Source: Motilibacter deserti (GTDB lineage: Bacteria; Actinomycetota; Actinomycetes; Motilibacterales; Motilibacteraceae). From it: a stretch of 64,000 nucleotides of DNA. The stretch is from assembly GCF_011250635.1 (NCBI RefSeq), contig NZ_JAANNP010000002.1, positions 588,129 through 652,128 on the forward strand, given 5' to 3'. Below the pieces are notes generated by a model. The model did no database searches. It was not told the DNA's origin and worked only from the letters and a program-made list of their open reading frames with translations. Position numbers and translations under genes: made by a program. Below, piece after piece: positions 26,600-34,934 of the stretch. The stretch's first letter is position 1. Each line of letters starts with the position of its first letter.

Positions 26600-29500
26600 A
26601 TGCACGGGCCCAGATTCCGTCTTTTGTCGATGGCCACAGCACTTGCCATCGCGTCGACCGGCGCCGTCGCGACCGCGACGTCCGCATCGGCGGCCGACGC
26701 GACGTACGCCCTCCAAGGGCTGAGGTTCGTCAACGTCTCGGACAGCCCGTGGTACGACGACTACAGCGGCCGCGTGACCAGCGACGGCACCATCGCCATC
26801 GGCTTCGACCCCGACGACGGCCCCTTCGTCCCGGTCCTCAAGGCCGAGGGCCGAGTGCAGGTCTACTACAACGACGGAGCGCCGCACTTCACCATCAGTG
26901 GCAGCGCCGCCGAGGCCACGACCGGCAAGGACGTCCAGTTCCTTCAGGGCAACCAGGACTTCGTCATCGACTCGCTGGTCGGGGAGGGAACCCCGATCTA
27001 CAGCAGCTACAAGTACATCAACATCTTCGACGACTCCTACTTCACGCCGCGGCGCGTGCAGATGGAGAGCACCCCGTCGGGCGGCCGCCTCGATTTCCAA
27101 GGCACCCTCGGGGTCCCGGCGCTGGGCAACCTGCAGCTGCCCATCCAGGAGAAGAACGAGGTGCGCGCCGAGCCGGGCCGGCTCGCGCTGTCTGGTGTCG
27201 GGCCGGAGATCACCGCCGACGGCTTCGGCATCGGCAACTACGGCCCGCACCTCTTCAACGACGCCGTCGACCCCGGGGACAAGCTCACGATCGACTACGC
27301 GTACGACTCCGAGCACGACACCGACACCTTCACGGTCCGAGGCAAGGGCTCGCTGCAGGTGCCCGGCGGAGCGCAGCGCGCCGCCATCGAGCTCGGCGGC
27401 ACCGACGCCCAGGGCGAGCAGCTGGACCCGCTCGTCGTACGCGACGGTCAGGTCGCCGCGCTGGAGGCCCGGGCCATCGGCACCCTGTCCGCCGGCTACG
27501 TGAACATCGAGCCCGTCAACGTGATCGCCCGCTACCTGCCGCCGAAGGACGACTCGATCTTCGCCCGGCTGGGCTTCTCCGGCCCCGCCCGGCTCAGCAA
27601 CGCCGGTGACGCGCCGGTCGACGTCACCCTCGACGCCCCCGGGATGGTGCTGACCGTCAGCGGCTGGGACCCGTTCGGCTACACCCTCCTCGGCACGCTC
27701 AAGGCGTCGCTCGCCAACGGGCACTACAAGAGCCTCTACAGCAACGGCGGGAACATCGTCCTCAACGGCCCGGTCGAGATCGCGGTCGCACCGGGAACCT
27801 ACGTGGGCGACAACTTCCCGCTGGTCCAGGTCAACAACGGCAGCGTCTCCGGCGCTTTCACCAATGCGAGCGACGGCACCGTCCTCACTCTTCCCGACGG
27901 CCGCAAGTTCCGCGTCGACTACCGGCCGGACACGGTCCTCGCCACGCAGGTGCCCGGCGTGGCGGCCCCGGCCGCCCCCGCCCGGCCGACCGTCGTGCGT
28001 GGCGACCGGCAGGCGACGGTGTCGTGGACGGAGCCGGAGGCCAACGGGGACCCCATCACCAAGTACACCGTCACCGCGCACGACGCCAACGGCGTCGTCG
28101 ACACGCTCACCGCCGGCCCCGACGCCCGCTCGCTGCCGTTCCCCGGGCTGACCAATGGCACGGCCTACACGTTCACCGTCGTCGCCCACAACGGGACCGG
28201 CGCCTCCGACCCCTCCCCGGCCTCCGCCGAGGCGACGCCCGCCGCCGTCCCGGGCGCCCCGACAGCCGTCAGCGCACTGCGCGGCGACGCCAAGGCGACG
28301 GTCTCCTGGTCCCCGCCGTCCGACAGCGGAGGCGATGCCGTCGTCGCATACACCGTCACGGCCTCGCCCGGCGGCGCGACCCAGCGCGTGCCCGGCAACC
28401 AGTTCAGCGTGGTCCTCGGCGGCCTCGCCAACGGGGTCGCGCACACCTTCGTGGTGACGGCCGAGAACGCCGTCGGCGCGGGCGTCGCGTCCGCTGCCTC
28501 TGCCCCCGTGACGCCGGCGACCGTGCCGGACGCGGCGACCGACATCATGGCCGTCCCGGGCAGCGGGAAGGCGACCGTCTCGTGGACCGCGCCCGCGGTC
28601 GACGGCGGCGAGGCCGTCTCCAAGTACAAGGTCGTCACCTACGACGCCCACGGCGGCTACCTGAAGGACGAGACCGTCGTGGGCGCCACGTCCCTCCTCG
28701 TCACCGGCCTCGTCAACGGCGCGCGCTACTCGTTCCGGGTCTCCGCGGTGAACGCGGTCGGCGGCAGCACGCTCTCCGCCTTCTCCGCGCCGGTCGTGCC
28801 GTGCGATGCTCCCGGCGCCCCGGTCGAGGTGTCGGCGCAGGCCGGCGACGGCCGCGCCACGGTGACGTGGTCGGCGCCGCTCAGCGACGGCGGCGCGCCG
28901 GTCACCGGCTACCTCGTCACCGCGTACGACGCCGAGGGCCGCCCGGCCGGCAGCGTCCGCGCGGGCGCGCAGGCAACCTCCGCCGTAGTGGAGGGGCTGA
29001 CCGGTGGGGTCGCCTACACCTTCCGCATCGCCGCGGAGAACGCCACCGGCGCCGGTGAGCTGTCCGGGGCCTCGGCCGCCGTGACGCCCCGCGGCGTCGC
29101 GGGCGCCCCGGCCGACGTCACCGCGGTCGCCGGCGACCGACAGGCCACCGTGTCCTGGAAGGCTCCCGCTCGCGACGGCGGCGCGCCGATCACCGGCTAC
29201 ACCGTCGTGGCGTCGCCCGGTGGGACCTCCGTGGTCGTCGGCGCCGACGCGCGCTCCGTGGTCGTGCCCGGCCTGGCCAACGGCACCGCCTACACCTTCA
29301 CCGTGACGGCGACCAACGCGCTGGGGCAGAGCAGCCCGTCGGCCGCGTCGACCGCCACCGTGCCGGTCGCGGCTGCCCCGGTCGTCCCCGCTCCGGCCCC
29401 GGTCGCTCCGGCCCCGGTCGCTCCGGGCCCGGTGGCCCCGGCTCCGGTGGCCCCGGCTCCGGTCGCGCCGGCCCCGGTCGCCCCGGCCCCGACGCCGACC

Positions 29501-30163
29501 CCTGCCCCCGCCATCGTCGTGCCCGCGAAGGCCGCCACGAAGGTGAAGCAGAACTCCGTCGCCGTCGGCTGCACCGCCGGGACCGGCACCGTCACCGCGT
29601 GCGAGATCAAGCTCGTGGCAACCGTCCGCGGCAAGCAGGTCGTCATCGGCCGTGGCACGTTCACGGGCGCCGGCGAGGCGTCTAGCGTCGATGTCAAGGT
29701 CGTGCTGACGCCCGCGGGCAAGAAGCTCGTCGCCCGACCCGGCGGTCTGCGCACCCAGGTCGTGGCCTCGGTCGAGACGACGGCGGCCGCGGAGCCGACC
29801 GTGCTCAAGGCCGTCGCGACCGTTGTCCCGCCGCGGGTCATCGTCACCCCCGCCGACCTGCTCTTCGCGTACGGCTCGGCTGAGCTCACCCCGAAGGGGC
29901 GCCGCTACGTGGCGGGCCTGCGGGAGCGGGTCGGAGCGGCGAAGGCAGCCCGGTTCGAGGGCTACACCGACAGCGCCGGAAGCGCCGCGCTCAACCAGCG
30001 CCTCGGCCTCGCCCGGGCCAAGGCGGTCGCCGCTGCGCTCGGGCTGGACGAGAGCGTCAAGGTGACCTTCGTGTCCTTCGGCGAGACGAACCCGCACGCC
30101 TCGAACGCGACCGCCGACGGCCGCGCCGCGAACCGGCGCGTCGACATCGTGCTGTCGTACTGA
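26600..30163 (+). CDS. large secreted protein with five Fn3 domains and C-terminal OmpA domain
   Basis: 1187 residues from the ATG at 26600 (GAGAGAGG upstream). There is a signal peptide ('ATALAIASTGAVATATSASA'), then ~430 residues of beta-rich sequence I do not recognise. Five Fn3 repeats follow (~455-923, each with 'ATVSW' and 'GTAYTFTV'-like strands), then a Val-Ala-Pro-Ala-Pro linker (~925-970). Next is a ~100-residue beta domain with two cysteines, and an OmpA-type domain (~1080-1187, 'LLFAYGSAELTPKG'). 'YTDSAGSAALNQRLGLARA' keeps the Asp and, 15 residues later, the Arg that grip diaminopimelate in E. coli OmpA. It probably sits non-covalently on peptidoglycan. The last two domains are shared with the protein at 56736-60671. 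Confidence 0.85.
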   Translation: MHGPRFRLLSMATALAIASTGAVATATSASAADATYALQGLRFVNVSDSPWYDDYSGRVTSDGTIAIGFDPDDGPFVPVLKAEGRVQVYYNDGAPHFTISGSAAEATTGKDVQFLQGNQDFVIDSLVGEGTPIYSSYKYINIFDDSYFTPRRVQMESTPSGGRLDFQGTLGVPALGNLQLPIQEKNEVRAEPGRLALSGVGPEITADGFGIGNYGPHLFNDAVDPGDKLTIDYAYDSEHDTDTFTVRGKGSLQVPGGAQRAAIELGGTDAQGEQLDPLVVRDGQVAALEARAIGTLSAGYVNIEPVNVIARYLPPKDDSIFARLGFSGPARLSNAGDAPVDVTLDAPGMVLTVSGWDPFGYTLLGTLKASLANGHYKSLYSNGGNIVLNGPVEIAVAPGTYVGDNFPLVQVNNGSVSGAFTNASDGTVLTLPDGRKFRVDYRPDTVLATQVPGVAAPAAPARPTVVRGDRQATVSWTEPEANGDPITKYTVTAHDANGVVDTLTAGPDARSLPFPGLTNGTAYTFTVVAHNGTGASDPSPASAEATPAAVPGAPTAVSALRGDAKATVSWSPPSDSGGDAVVAYTVTASPGGATQRVPGNQFSVVLGGLANGVAHTFVVTAENAVGAGVASAASAPVTPATVPDAATDIMAVPGSGKATVSWTAPAVDGGEAVSKYKVVTYDAHGGYLKDETVVGATSLLVTGLVNGARYSFRVSAVNAVGGSTLSAFSAPVVPCDAPGAPVEVSAQAGDGRATVTWSAPLSDGGAPVTGYLVTAYDAEGRPAGSVRAGAQATSAVVEGLTGGVAYTFRIAAENATGAGELSGASAAVTPRGVAGAPADVTAVAGDRQATVSWKAPARDGGAPITGYTVVASPGGTSVVVGADARSVVVPGLANGTAYTFTVTATNALGQSSPSAASTATVPVAAAPVVPAPAPVAPAPVAPGPVAPAPVAPAPVAPAPVAPAPTPTPAPAIVVPAKAATKVKQNSVAVGCTAGTGTVTACEIKLVATVRGKQVVIGRGTFTGAGEASSVDVKVVLTPAGKKLVARPGGLRTQVVASVETTAAAEPTVLKAVATVVPPRVIVTPADLLFAYGSAELTPKGRRYVAGLRERVGAAKAARFEGYTDSAGSAALNQRLGLARAKAVAAALGLDESVKVTFVSFGETNPHASNATADGRAANRRVDIVLSY
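29381..29500 (+). repeat. in-gene tandem repeat coding a Val-Ala-Pro linker
   Basis: Repeated units such as GGTCGCTCCGGCCCC encode (V-A-P-A/G-P)n. The linker separates the last Fn3 domain from the wall-binding part and is a likely site of length variation. Confidence 0.8.
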
Positions 30164-30177
30164 CCGAGCCGTTCCGC

Positions 30178-30214
30178 CGCGAGGCCGTCCCCTTGTCCTG
30201 GGGGCGGCCTCGCG
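30178..30214 (+). terminator. terminator after the Fn3/OmpA gene
   Basis: CGCGAGGCCGTCCCC - TTGTCCT - GGGGGCGGCCTCGCG is a 15-bp stem with one wobble, 14 bases after the stop. Confidence 0.8.
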
Positions 30215-30358
30215 CCGATCGTGGGCCAGCAAGGCCTGGTCGTTGCACCCCGCGGTAGTGCAGGCGGTACCAACGAGACGCCAGCCCGGGGGATCGGAAG
30301 CGCCGCTCGAAAGGACGAGTGTTGACCACGTCAGCACGAAGCCTCGAGAAGGAGCGAC

Positions 30359-31525
30359 ATGCGCCTCACCTCCGGCCCCACCGCCCGCAGCCGCCGCACG
30401 CTCGCCGGCGTCGCCCTCGCGGCGGTCGCAGCCACGACCGTGCTCACCACCGTCCCGGCCGACGCTGCGGGCACCCAGCGAGCCGACGCCACCCAGCAGC
30501 GTCTGAACGCCTTGGTCACCGAGGACCAGGCCCCCGGCGCGCTCGGCGCCGTCAGCAACCGTGACGGCAAGATCCGGAACTACACCGCAGGCGTCGGCGA
30601 CCTCGAGACCGGCGCCAAGGTCCCGACCGACGGGTACGTCCGCATCGCCAGCAACACCAAGACCTACACCGCGGTGGTGGTCCTGCAACTGGTGGGCGAG
30701 GGCAAGGTCGACCTCGACAAGAGCGTCGACACCTATCTGCCGGGCGTCGTCCGCAAGAACGGCAACGACGGCCGCCGCATCACCGTCCGCCAGATCCTGC
30801 AACAGACTTCCGGGCTCCCGGACTACGACGAGGACATCTTCCTGCCGTTCGACAAGGCGCAGCGCACCTACCGGGACCCGCGCTCGCTGGTCGACGTGGC
30901 GCTGACGCACAAGTCGCACTTCAAGCCGGGTGCGAAGTGGGAGTACAGCAACACCAACTACGTGCTCGCCGGGCTGATCGTCGAGAAGGTCACCGGCCGC
31001 CCGATCGGCGAGCAGATCACGGACCGCATCCTGAAGCCGCTCGGGCTCAGGCACACGTACTGGCCCGGCCTCGGCACGCTGACCATCCGGTCCCCGCACC
31101 CCAAGGGCTACCACCGAGAGAAGGCCGGTGACGCGTTCCAGGACATGACCGCGTTCGAGCCCTCGGGAGGCTGGGCCGCGGGCGCGCTCGTCGCGACCCC
31201 GAGCGACCTGCTGAAGTTCTTCCACGCCGTCCTCGACGGCAAGCTGCTCAAGCCCGAGCAGCAGAAGGAGATGCTGACGACCGTCAAGGCGCCCGGCTTC
31301 GAGCCGGAGAGCGGCTGGTCGTACGGGCTCGGCATCGCCAAGAAGAAGTTGTCGTGCGGCGTGGAGGCGTGGGGCCACGGCGGGGACTTCGTCGGCTACG
31401 AGACCCGCGACCTGGTGACCCGCGACGGGCGCGGCGCTGCCTTCGCCGTCACCGCCCTCCCGGTCACGCTCGAGCCGCTGAGCCACCTCAACAACGCGGT
31501 CGAGAAGGCGGTCTGCGAGGCGTAG
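30359..31525 (+). CDS. secreted serine hydrolase (beta-lactamase class C / DD-peptidase family)
   Basis: A 388-residue exported protein with signal peptide ('GVALAAVAATTVLTTVPADAA'). The three active-site motifs of the family are present: S-x-x-K as 'ASNTK' (Ser98, Lys101), Y-x-N as 'EYSNTNY' and H-x-G as 'WGHGGDFVG'. Such enzymes are D,D-carboxypeptidases, esterases or D-amino-peptidases; the sequence resembles the Streptomyces R61-like group. True beta-lactamase activity cannot be inferred. The ATG at 30359 follows AAGGAG. It is flanked by terminator-like hairpins on both sides, so probably transcribed alone. Confidence 0.88.
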   Translation: MRLTSGPTARSRRTLAGVALAAVAATTVLTTVPADAAGTQRADATQQRLNALVTEDQAPGALGAVSNRDGKIRNYTAGVGDLETGAKVPTDGYVRIASNTKTYTAVVVLQLVGEGKVDLDKSVDTYLPGVVRKNGNDGRRITVRQILQQTSGLPDYDEDIFLPFDKAQRTYRDPRSLVDVALTHKSHFKPGAKWEYSNTNYVLAGLIVEKVTGRPIGEQITDRILKPLGLRHTYWPGLGTLTIRSPHPKGYHREKAGDAFQDMTAFEPSGGWAAGALVATPSDLLKFFHAVLDGKLLKPEQQKEMLTTVKAPGFEPESGWSYGLGIAKKKLSCGVEAWGHGGDFVGYETRDLVTRDGRGAAFAVTALPVTLEPLSHLNNAVEKAVCEA

Positions 31526-31538
31526 CGCCAGAGGGAGC

Positions 31539-31590
31539 GGAGCTGTGGAGCGCTGACCGCGTCAGGGCGCGGCCAGCGCTCCACAGCTCC
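31539..31590. repeat. intergenic hairpin element, copy A
   Basis: GGAGCTGTGGAGCGCTG is followed 18 bases later by its exact reverse complement; inner CCGCG/CGCGG pairing extends the stem. It starts 13 bases after the serine hydrolase stop and can act as terminator. The core GTGGAG-YGCYG-RCCG recurs at 62466-62515 and 63676-63715. Confidence 0.75.
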
Positions 31591-31706
31591 GCCGTCGCCG
31601 GTGCGGGGAGCACTCGGCGAGGGGCAGCGGCGCGCCGCCCCCGGCGTACCGTGGCCTCGGGCACCCAGCCCGCTTGGTCCCGAGATGTCAGGGAGGACAT
31701 CGCACC

Positions 31707-33647
31707 GTGAAGACCTTCTCCCGAGCGCTGGCCGCGGCCGTCGTGACCGCTCTCGTCGGTACGCTCGCGCCGGCCGCCACCGCCGCGCCCCCGGAGCCTG
31801 CGCTGACCGACGCGACGTACTTCAACAGCGCGTCGCAGAACGCGGCGGACCCGTTCGTGCTATTCGACGAGGCGAGCGGCTACTACTACGCCTATTCGAC
31901 CGACGGCGCGGACCGCGGCTGGGACTTCGGCATCTACCGCTCGGCCGACCTCTCCACGTGGGAGCACGTCCCTGGTGGTGCGCTTAGCCAGAGCGACCCG
32001 AAGCGCTGGGGCAAGGACTGGTTCTGGGCGCCGGAGGTCTACCACAACGACAAAACCGGGCTCTACTACTTCTTCTACGCCGCCCGCATGCAGGACGACG
32101 TCCAGCAGACGTTCGGCTACGCGGACTTCGAGGAGCCGAGCAAGGTCGGGGTCGCGGTGTCGACGTCGCCGGCGGGGCCGTTCCACAACATCTCCGACGA
32201 GCCCATCGACTACTGGCCCTACGACCCGGACTACCGGGACGTCAACCTCATCATGGACGCGACGCAGCGGAAGCCTCCGGCCACACGGGAGGAGGGTGAG
32301 ACGGCGCCGCTGGGGACGTACATCCCCTTCATCGACCCCAACGTCTTCTTCGACGACGACGGGCGCGTCTATCTCTACTACTCGCGCAACGCCTACCGGA
32401 ACTGGGTCTGGGACACGGACCTCGGCAAGTACATCGAGGAGTCCAACATCTACGCGGTCGAGCTGACCGCGGACTGGTGGAACGACCCGACGGGCACGAC
32501 GATGCCGTCGATCACCCCCGCGTACAAGAACGCCAATGTCCGCCCCGGTGCTCCGGAGGGTGCGCGCCGCGACGGGTTCACCCCGGTCGTGAACTACGGC
32601 TCGGACAAGCAGGCGTGGGAGAACGCCCACGTCAACGACTACACCGTCTACGTCGGGCAGAAGAAGGACCGTCGCTGGTCCGAGGGCTCGACGACGGTCA
32701 AGCACTACGTGAACGGCAAGGCCGTCTACTACCTGCTCTACTCGGCGAACAACTGGGAGAACGAGAACTACGGCGTCGGGTACGCGACGGCGGACAGCCC
32801 GCTCGGCCCCTGGCGCAAGTTCGAGGGCAACCCCGTGCTGTCCAAGAACGCGGCGCTCCCGATGTACGGCACCGGCCACGGCAGCGTCATCGCCTCCCCG
32901 GACGGCAGCGAGCTCTACTACGTCCACCACGGCCGGCCGGGTGCGACGTCCGGGCCGCGCAAGCTCTACACCGAGCGCATGACGATCGACGACGCGAAGC
33001 CTGATGCGAACGGCAACCCGACGCTAAGCATCGACCAGACGACGGCGGACCGCCCGGTTCCGTCGGGCGTCGGCCCGTTCTCGATCACAGCGGGAACAGC
33101 GACGAAGCTCGAGCCCGGCGAGGCTGCGGACGTCGCGGTCACCGTCAAGAGCGCCCCCGGCGCCGCGCTCCCGCTGACCGACCCGCTGAACCGCGTCACC
33201 GCTCTCGTGGCCGACCCCGCCGTCGCCACCGCAACCGTCTCCGGCGGGACGGTCCGCGTGACCGCCAACAGCGCCGGCACGACGCAGGTCACCGTGACGT
33301 ACCAGCGGCAGCAGTCCTCGGGCGCCTACGTCGACGTGCACAACCTGACCGAGGCCGGCGCGACGCCGGTCGCGGTCACCTTCACCGTCGTCGTCCACCC
33401 GACGCTCGCCCAGCTGCGCGCGACGGTGGACGAGCTCGTCACGGGCAAGCACGTGGTCGCCAGCTACGGCCGGGACCTGCGCGAGCTGCTCGACACCGCC
33501 GAGGCCGCCCAGGCGCGCGGCGACGACGGCGCGGTGCTGGCCGCGGTGCGGCAGCTGAGCGGGGTCGTGACCGCGGCCCGCCCGGCCAAGGTCGACGCGT
33601 ACGCCCGCCAGCAGCTGACGCAGCTGCTCGGGCTCTGGCTCGCCTGA
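31707..33647 (+). CDS. secreted glycoside hydrolase family 43 enzyme
   Basis: 646 residues from GTG 31707 with GGGAGG upstream. The signal peptide ends about 'APAATAAPPEP'. Residues ~35-430 form a five-bladed propeller with GH43 signatures: Asp48 in 'AADPFVL' (base), 'WAPEVY', 'IDPNVFFDDDGRVYLYYS' (third acidic residue) and Glu326 in 'SEGSTTVKH' (acid), then 'MYGTGHGS'. GH43 enzymes usually cut arabinose or xylose linkages; the specificity cannot be told. Beyond ~430 lie a bacterial Ig-like domain ('VADPAVATATVSGGTVRVTANSAG') and a short helical FIVAR-like tail that may bind sugar or wall. A hairpin terminator follows. Confidence 0.87.
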   Translation: MKTFSRALAAAVVTALVGTLAPAATAAPPEPALTDATYFNSASQNAADPFVLFDEASGYYYAYSTDGADRGWDFGIYRSADLSTWEHVPGGALSQSDPKRWGKDWFWAPEVYHNDKTGLYYFFYAARMQDDVQQTFGYADFEEPSKVGVAVSTSPAGPFHNISDEPIDYWPYDPDYRDVNLIMDATQRKPPATREEGETAPLGTYIPFIDPNVFFDDDGRVYLYYSRNAYRNWVWDTDLGKYIEESNIYAVELTADWWNDPTGTTMPSITPAYKNANVRPGAPEGARRDGFTPVVNYGSDKQAWENAHVNDYTVYVGQKKDRRWSEGSTTVKHYVNGKAVYYLLYSANNWENENYGVGYATADSPLGPWRKFEGNPVLSKNAALPMYGTGHGSVIASPDGSELYYVHHGRPGATSGPRKLYTERMTIDDAKPDANGNPTLSIDQTTADRPVPSGVGPFSITAGTATKLEPGEAADVAVTVKSAPGAALPLTDPLNRVTALVADPAVATATVSGGTVRVTANSAGTTQVTVTYQRQQSSGAYVDVHNLTEAGATPVAVTFTVVVHPTLAQLRATVDELVTGKHVVASYGRDLRELLDTAEAAQARGDDGAVLAAVRQLSGVVTAARPAKVDAYARQQLTQLLGLWLA

Positions 33648-33658
33648 GCCTTCCGACG

Positions 33659-33689
33659 GCAGGGCCGCGCGCGGGCAGCGCGGCCCTGC
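33659..33689 (+). terminator. terminator after the GH43 gene
   Basis: GCAGGGCCGCGC - GCGGGCA - GCGCGGCCCTGC is a perfect 12-bp stem, 11 bases past the stop. Confidence 0.75.
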
Positions 33690-33751
33690 CTCGGCTGGGG
33701 CGTTCCGGACGCGGGTCGCGGCCCGCTGCCCGGGTCTGGGAGGCTCGGGGA

Positions 33752-34870
33752 GTGACCAACGACGAGCTCGCGAGCCTCGACGCGCAGACCCGCCAGGCGC
33801 TGGACGCCTACGGCTTCGACGCCGACCAGTTCCGCCGGCTGCAGGCCATGGTGGCGGAGGGGGCGCTGTCGCCGGAGACCAACGCCGTGACCGGCGGAGT
33901 GGAGTCGTCCCGCCCGGAGGACATCACCCGCCTCCCGGCACCGGGGGACGCCGGCTACGAGGAGGCGCACGCGACCGGCCTCGAGCTGCTCCGCTCGGGC
34001 ACCGTCGCGTCCGTCGTGCTCAACGGCGGGATGGCGACCCGGTTCGGCGGCGTCGTCAAGGGCGTGGTCGAGGCGATCGACGGCAGGAGCTTCCTCGAGC
34101 TCAAGCTCGCCCAGGCGCACGCGATCGGAGCGGCCCTCGCCGCTCCCGCCCACGTCGCCGTCATGAACAGCTACGCCACCGACGCCACGACCCGCGAGTT
34201 CGTCGCCGGCCTCGACCTACCCGAGCCGCTCTACTTCAGCCAGTACGTCTCGCTGCGCCTCGAGGCGGACGGCTCGCTGTTCCGCGACGCCGACGGCCGC
34301 CCGTCGCTCTACAGCCCCGGCCACGGCGACTTCCTGCTCGCGTTCCGCCGCTCCGGTGTACTGCACGAGCTGCAGGACCGCGGCGTGCAGTACGTGACGG
34401 TCTCCAACGTGGACAACCTGCCCGCCCGGCTCGACCCCGTCGTGCTCGGCGTCCACATGCTGCAGGGCAAGCCCATGACCGCCGAGGTCGTGCAGAACAA
34501 GGGCGACGTCGGCGGCTCTCCGGCCCGCGTCGACGGGCGCCTGCAGATCGTCGAGGGCATGCGCTTCCCGGCAGGCTTCGACGCCAGCAAGCTCCCGTTC
34601 ACCAACGTCAACACCGTCACGTTCGACCTCGAGGCGCTCGACCAGGACTTCGAGCTGACGTGGCTCTACGTCGAGAAGCAGGTCGAAGGCCGGACGGCCG
34701 TCCAGCTCGAGCGGCTCTACCACGAGGCATCCGCCTTCCTGGACACGACGTACCTCGAGGTCCCGGCCGTCGGGCCGCGTGGGCGCTTCCTGCCGATCAA
34801 GACCCCGGCCGACCTCGAGGCCGCGCAGGGCCCGCTGCGGGAGCTGATCGACCGGCCGCCGCTGTCCTGA
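33752..34870 (+). CDS. UTP-dependent sugar-1-phosphate uridylyltransferase (UDPGP family)
   Basis: A 372-residue protein starting with GTG at 33752 (GGGAGG upstream). The nucleotide-binding loop 'VVLNGGMATRFGGVVKG' is the UDPGP form of the L-x-x-GG-x-GTRFG motif with the catalytic Lys. 'YVTVSNVDNL' carries the metal-binding Asp and 'DVGGSPARVDGR' the sugar-site loop. This is the eukaryote-like UDP-GlcNAc/UDP-glucose pyrophosphorylase family rather than bacterial GlmU or GalU. It makes a UDP-sugar from UTP and the sugar-1-phosphate. Whether the sugar is GlcNAc or glucose cannot be read; the nearby amino-sugar genes make GlcNAc plausible. Confidence 0.8.
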   Translation: MTNDELASLDAQTRQALDAYGFDADQFRRLQAMVAEGALSPETNAVTGGVESSRPEDITRLPAPGDAGYEEAHATGLELLRSGTVASVVLNGGMATRFGGVVKGVVEAIDGRSFLELKLAQAHAIGAALAAPAHVAVMNSYATDATTREFVAGLDLPEPLYFSQYVSLRLEADGSLFRDADGRPSLYSPGHGDFLLAFRRSGVLHELQDRGVQYVTVSNVDNLPARLDPVVLGVHMLQGKPMTAEVVQNKGDVGGSPARVDGRLQIVEGMRFPAGFDASKLPFTNVNTVTFDLEALDQDFELTWLYVEKQVEGRTAVQLERLYHEASAFLDTTYLEVPAVGPRGRFLPIKTPADLEAAQGPLRELIDRPPLS

Positions 34871-34934
34871 TCGGTCGCCCTCAGGCTCCACGTCCGGTCC
34901 GCCAGCGGTGCTTAGGGCCAGCGTGCCGGCAGGG

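Noticed and set aside
26315-31486. 1723-codon open frame on the minus strand
   Set aside because: It is antisense to the Fn3/OmpA and serine hydrolase genes and consists of Arg/Gly/Asp-rich shadow sequence produced by strong G/C third positions.
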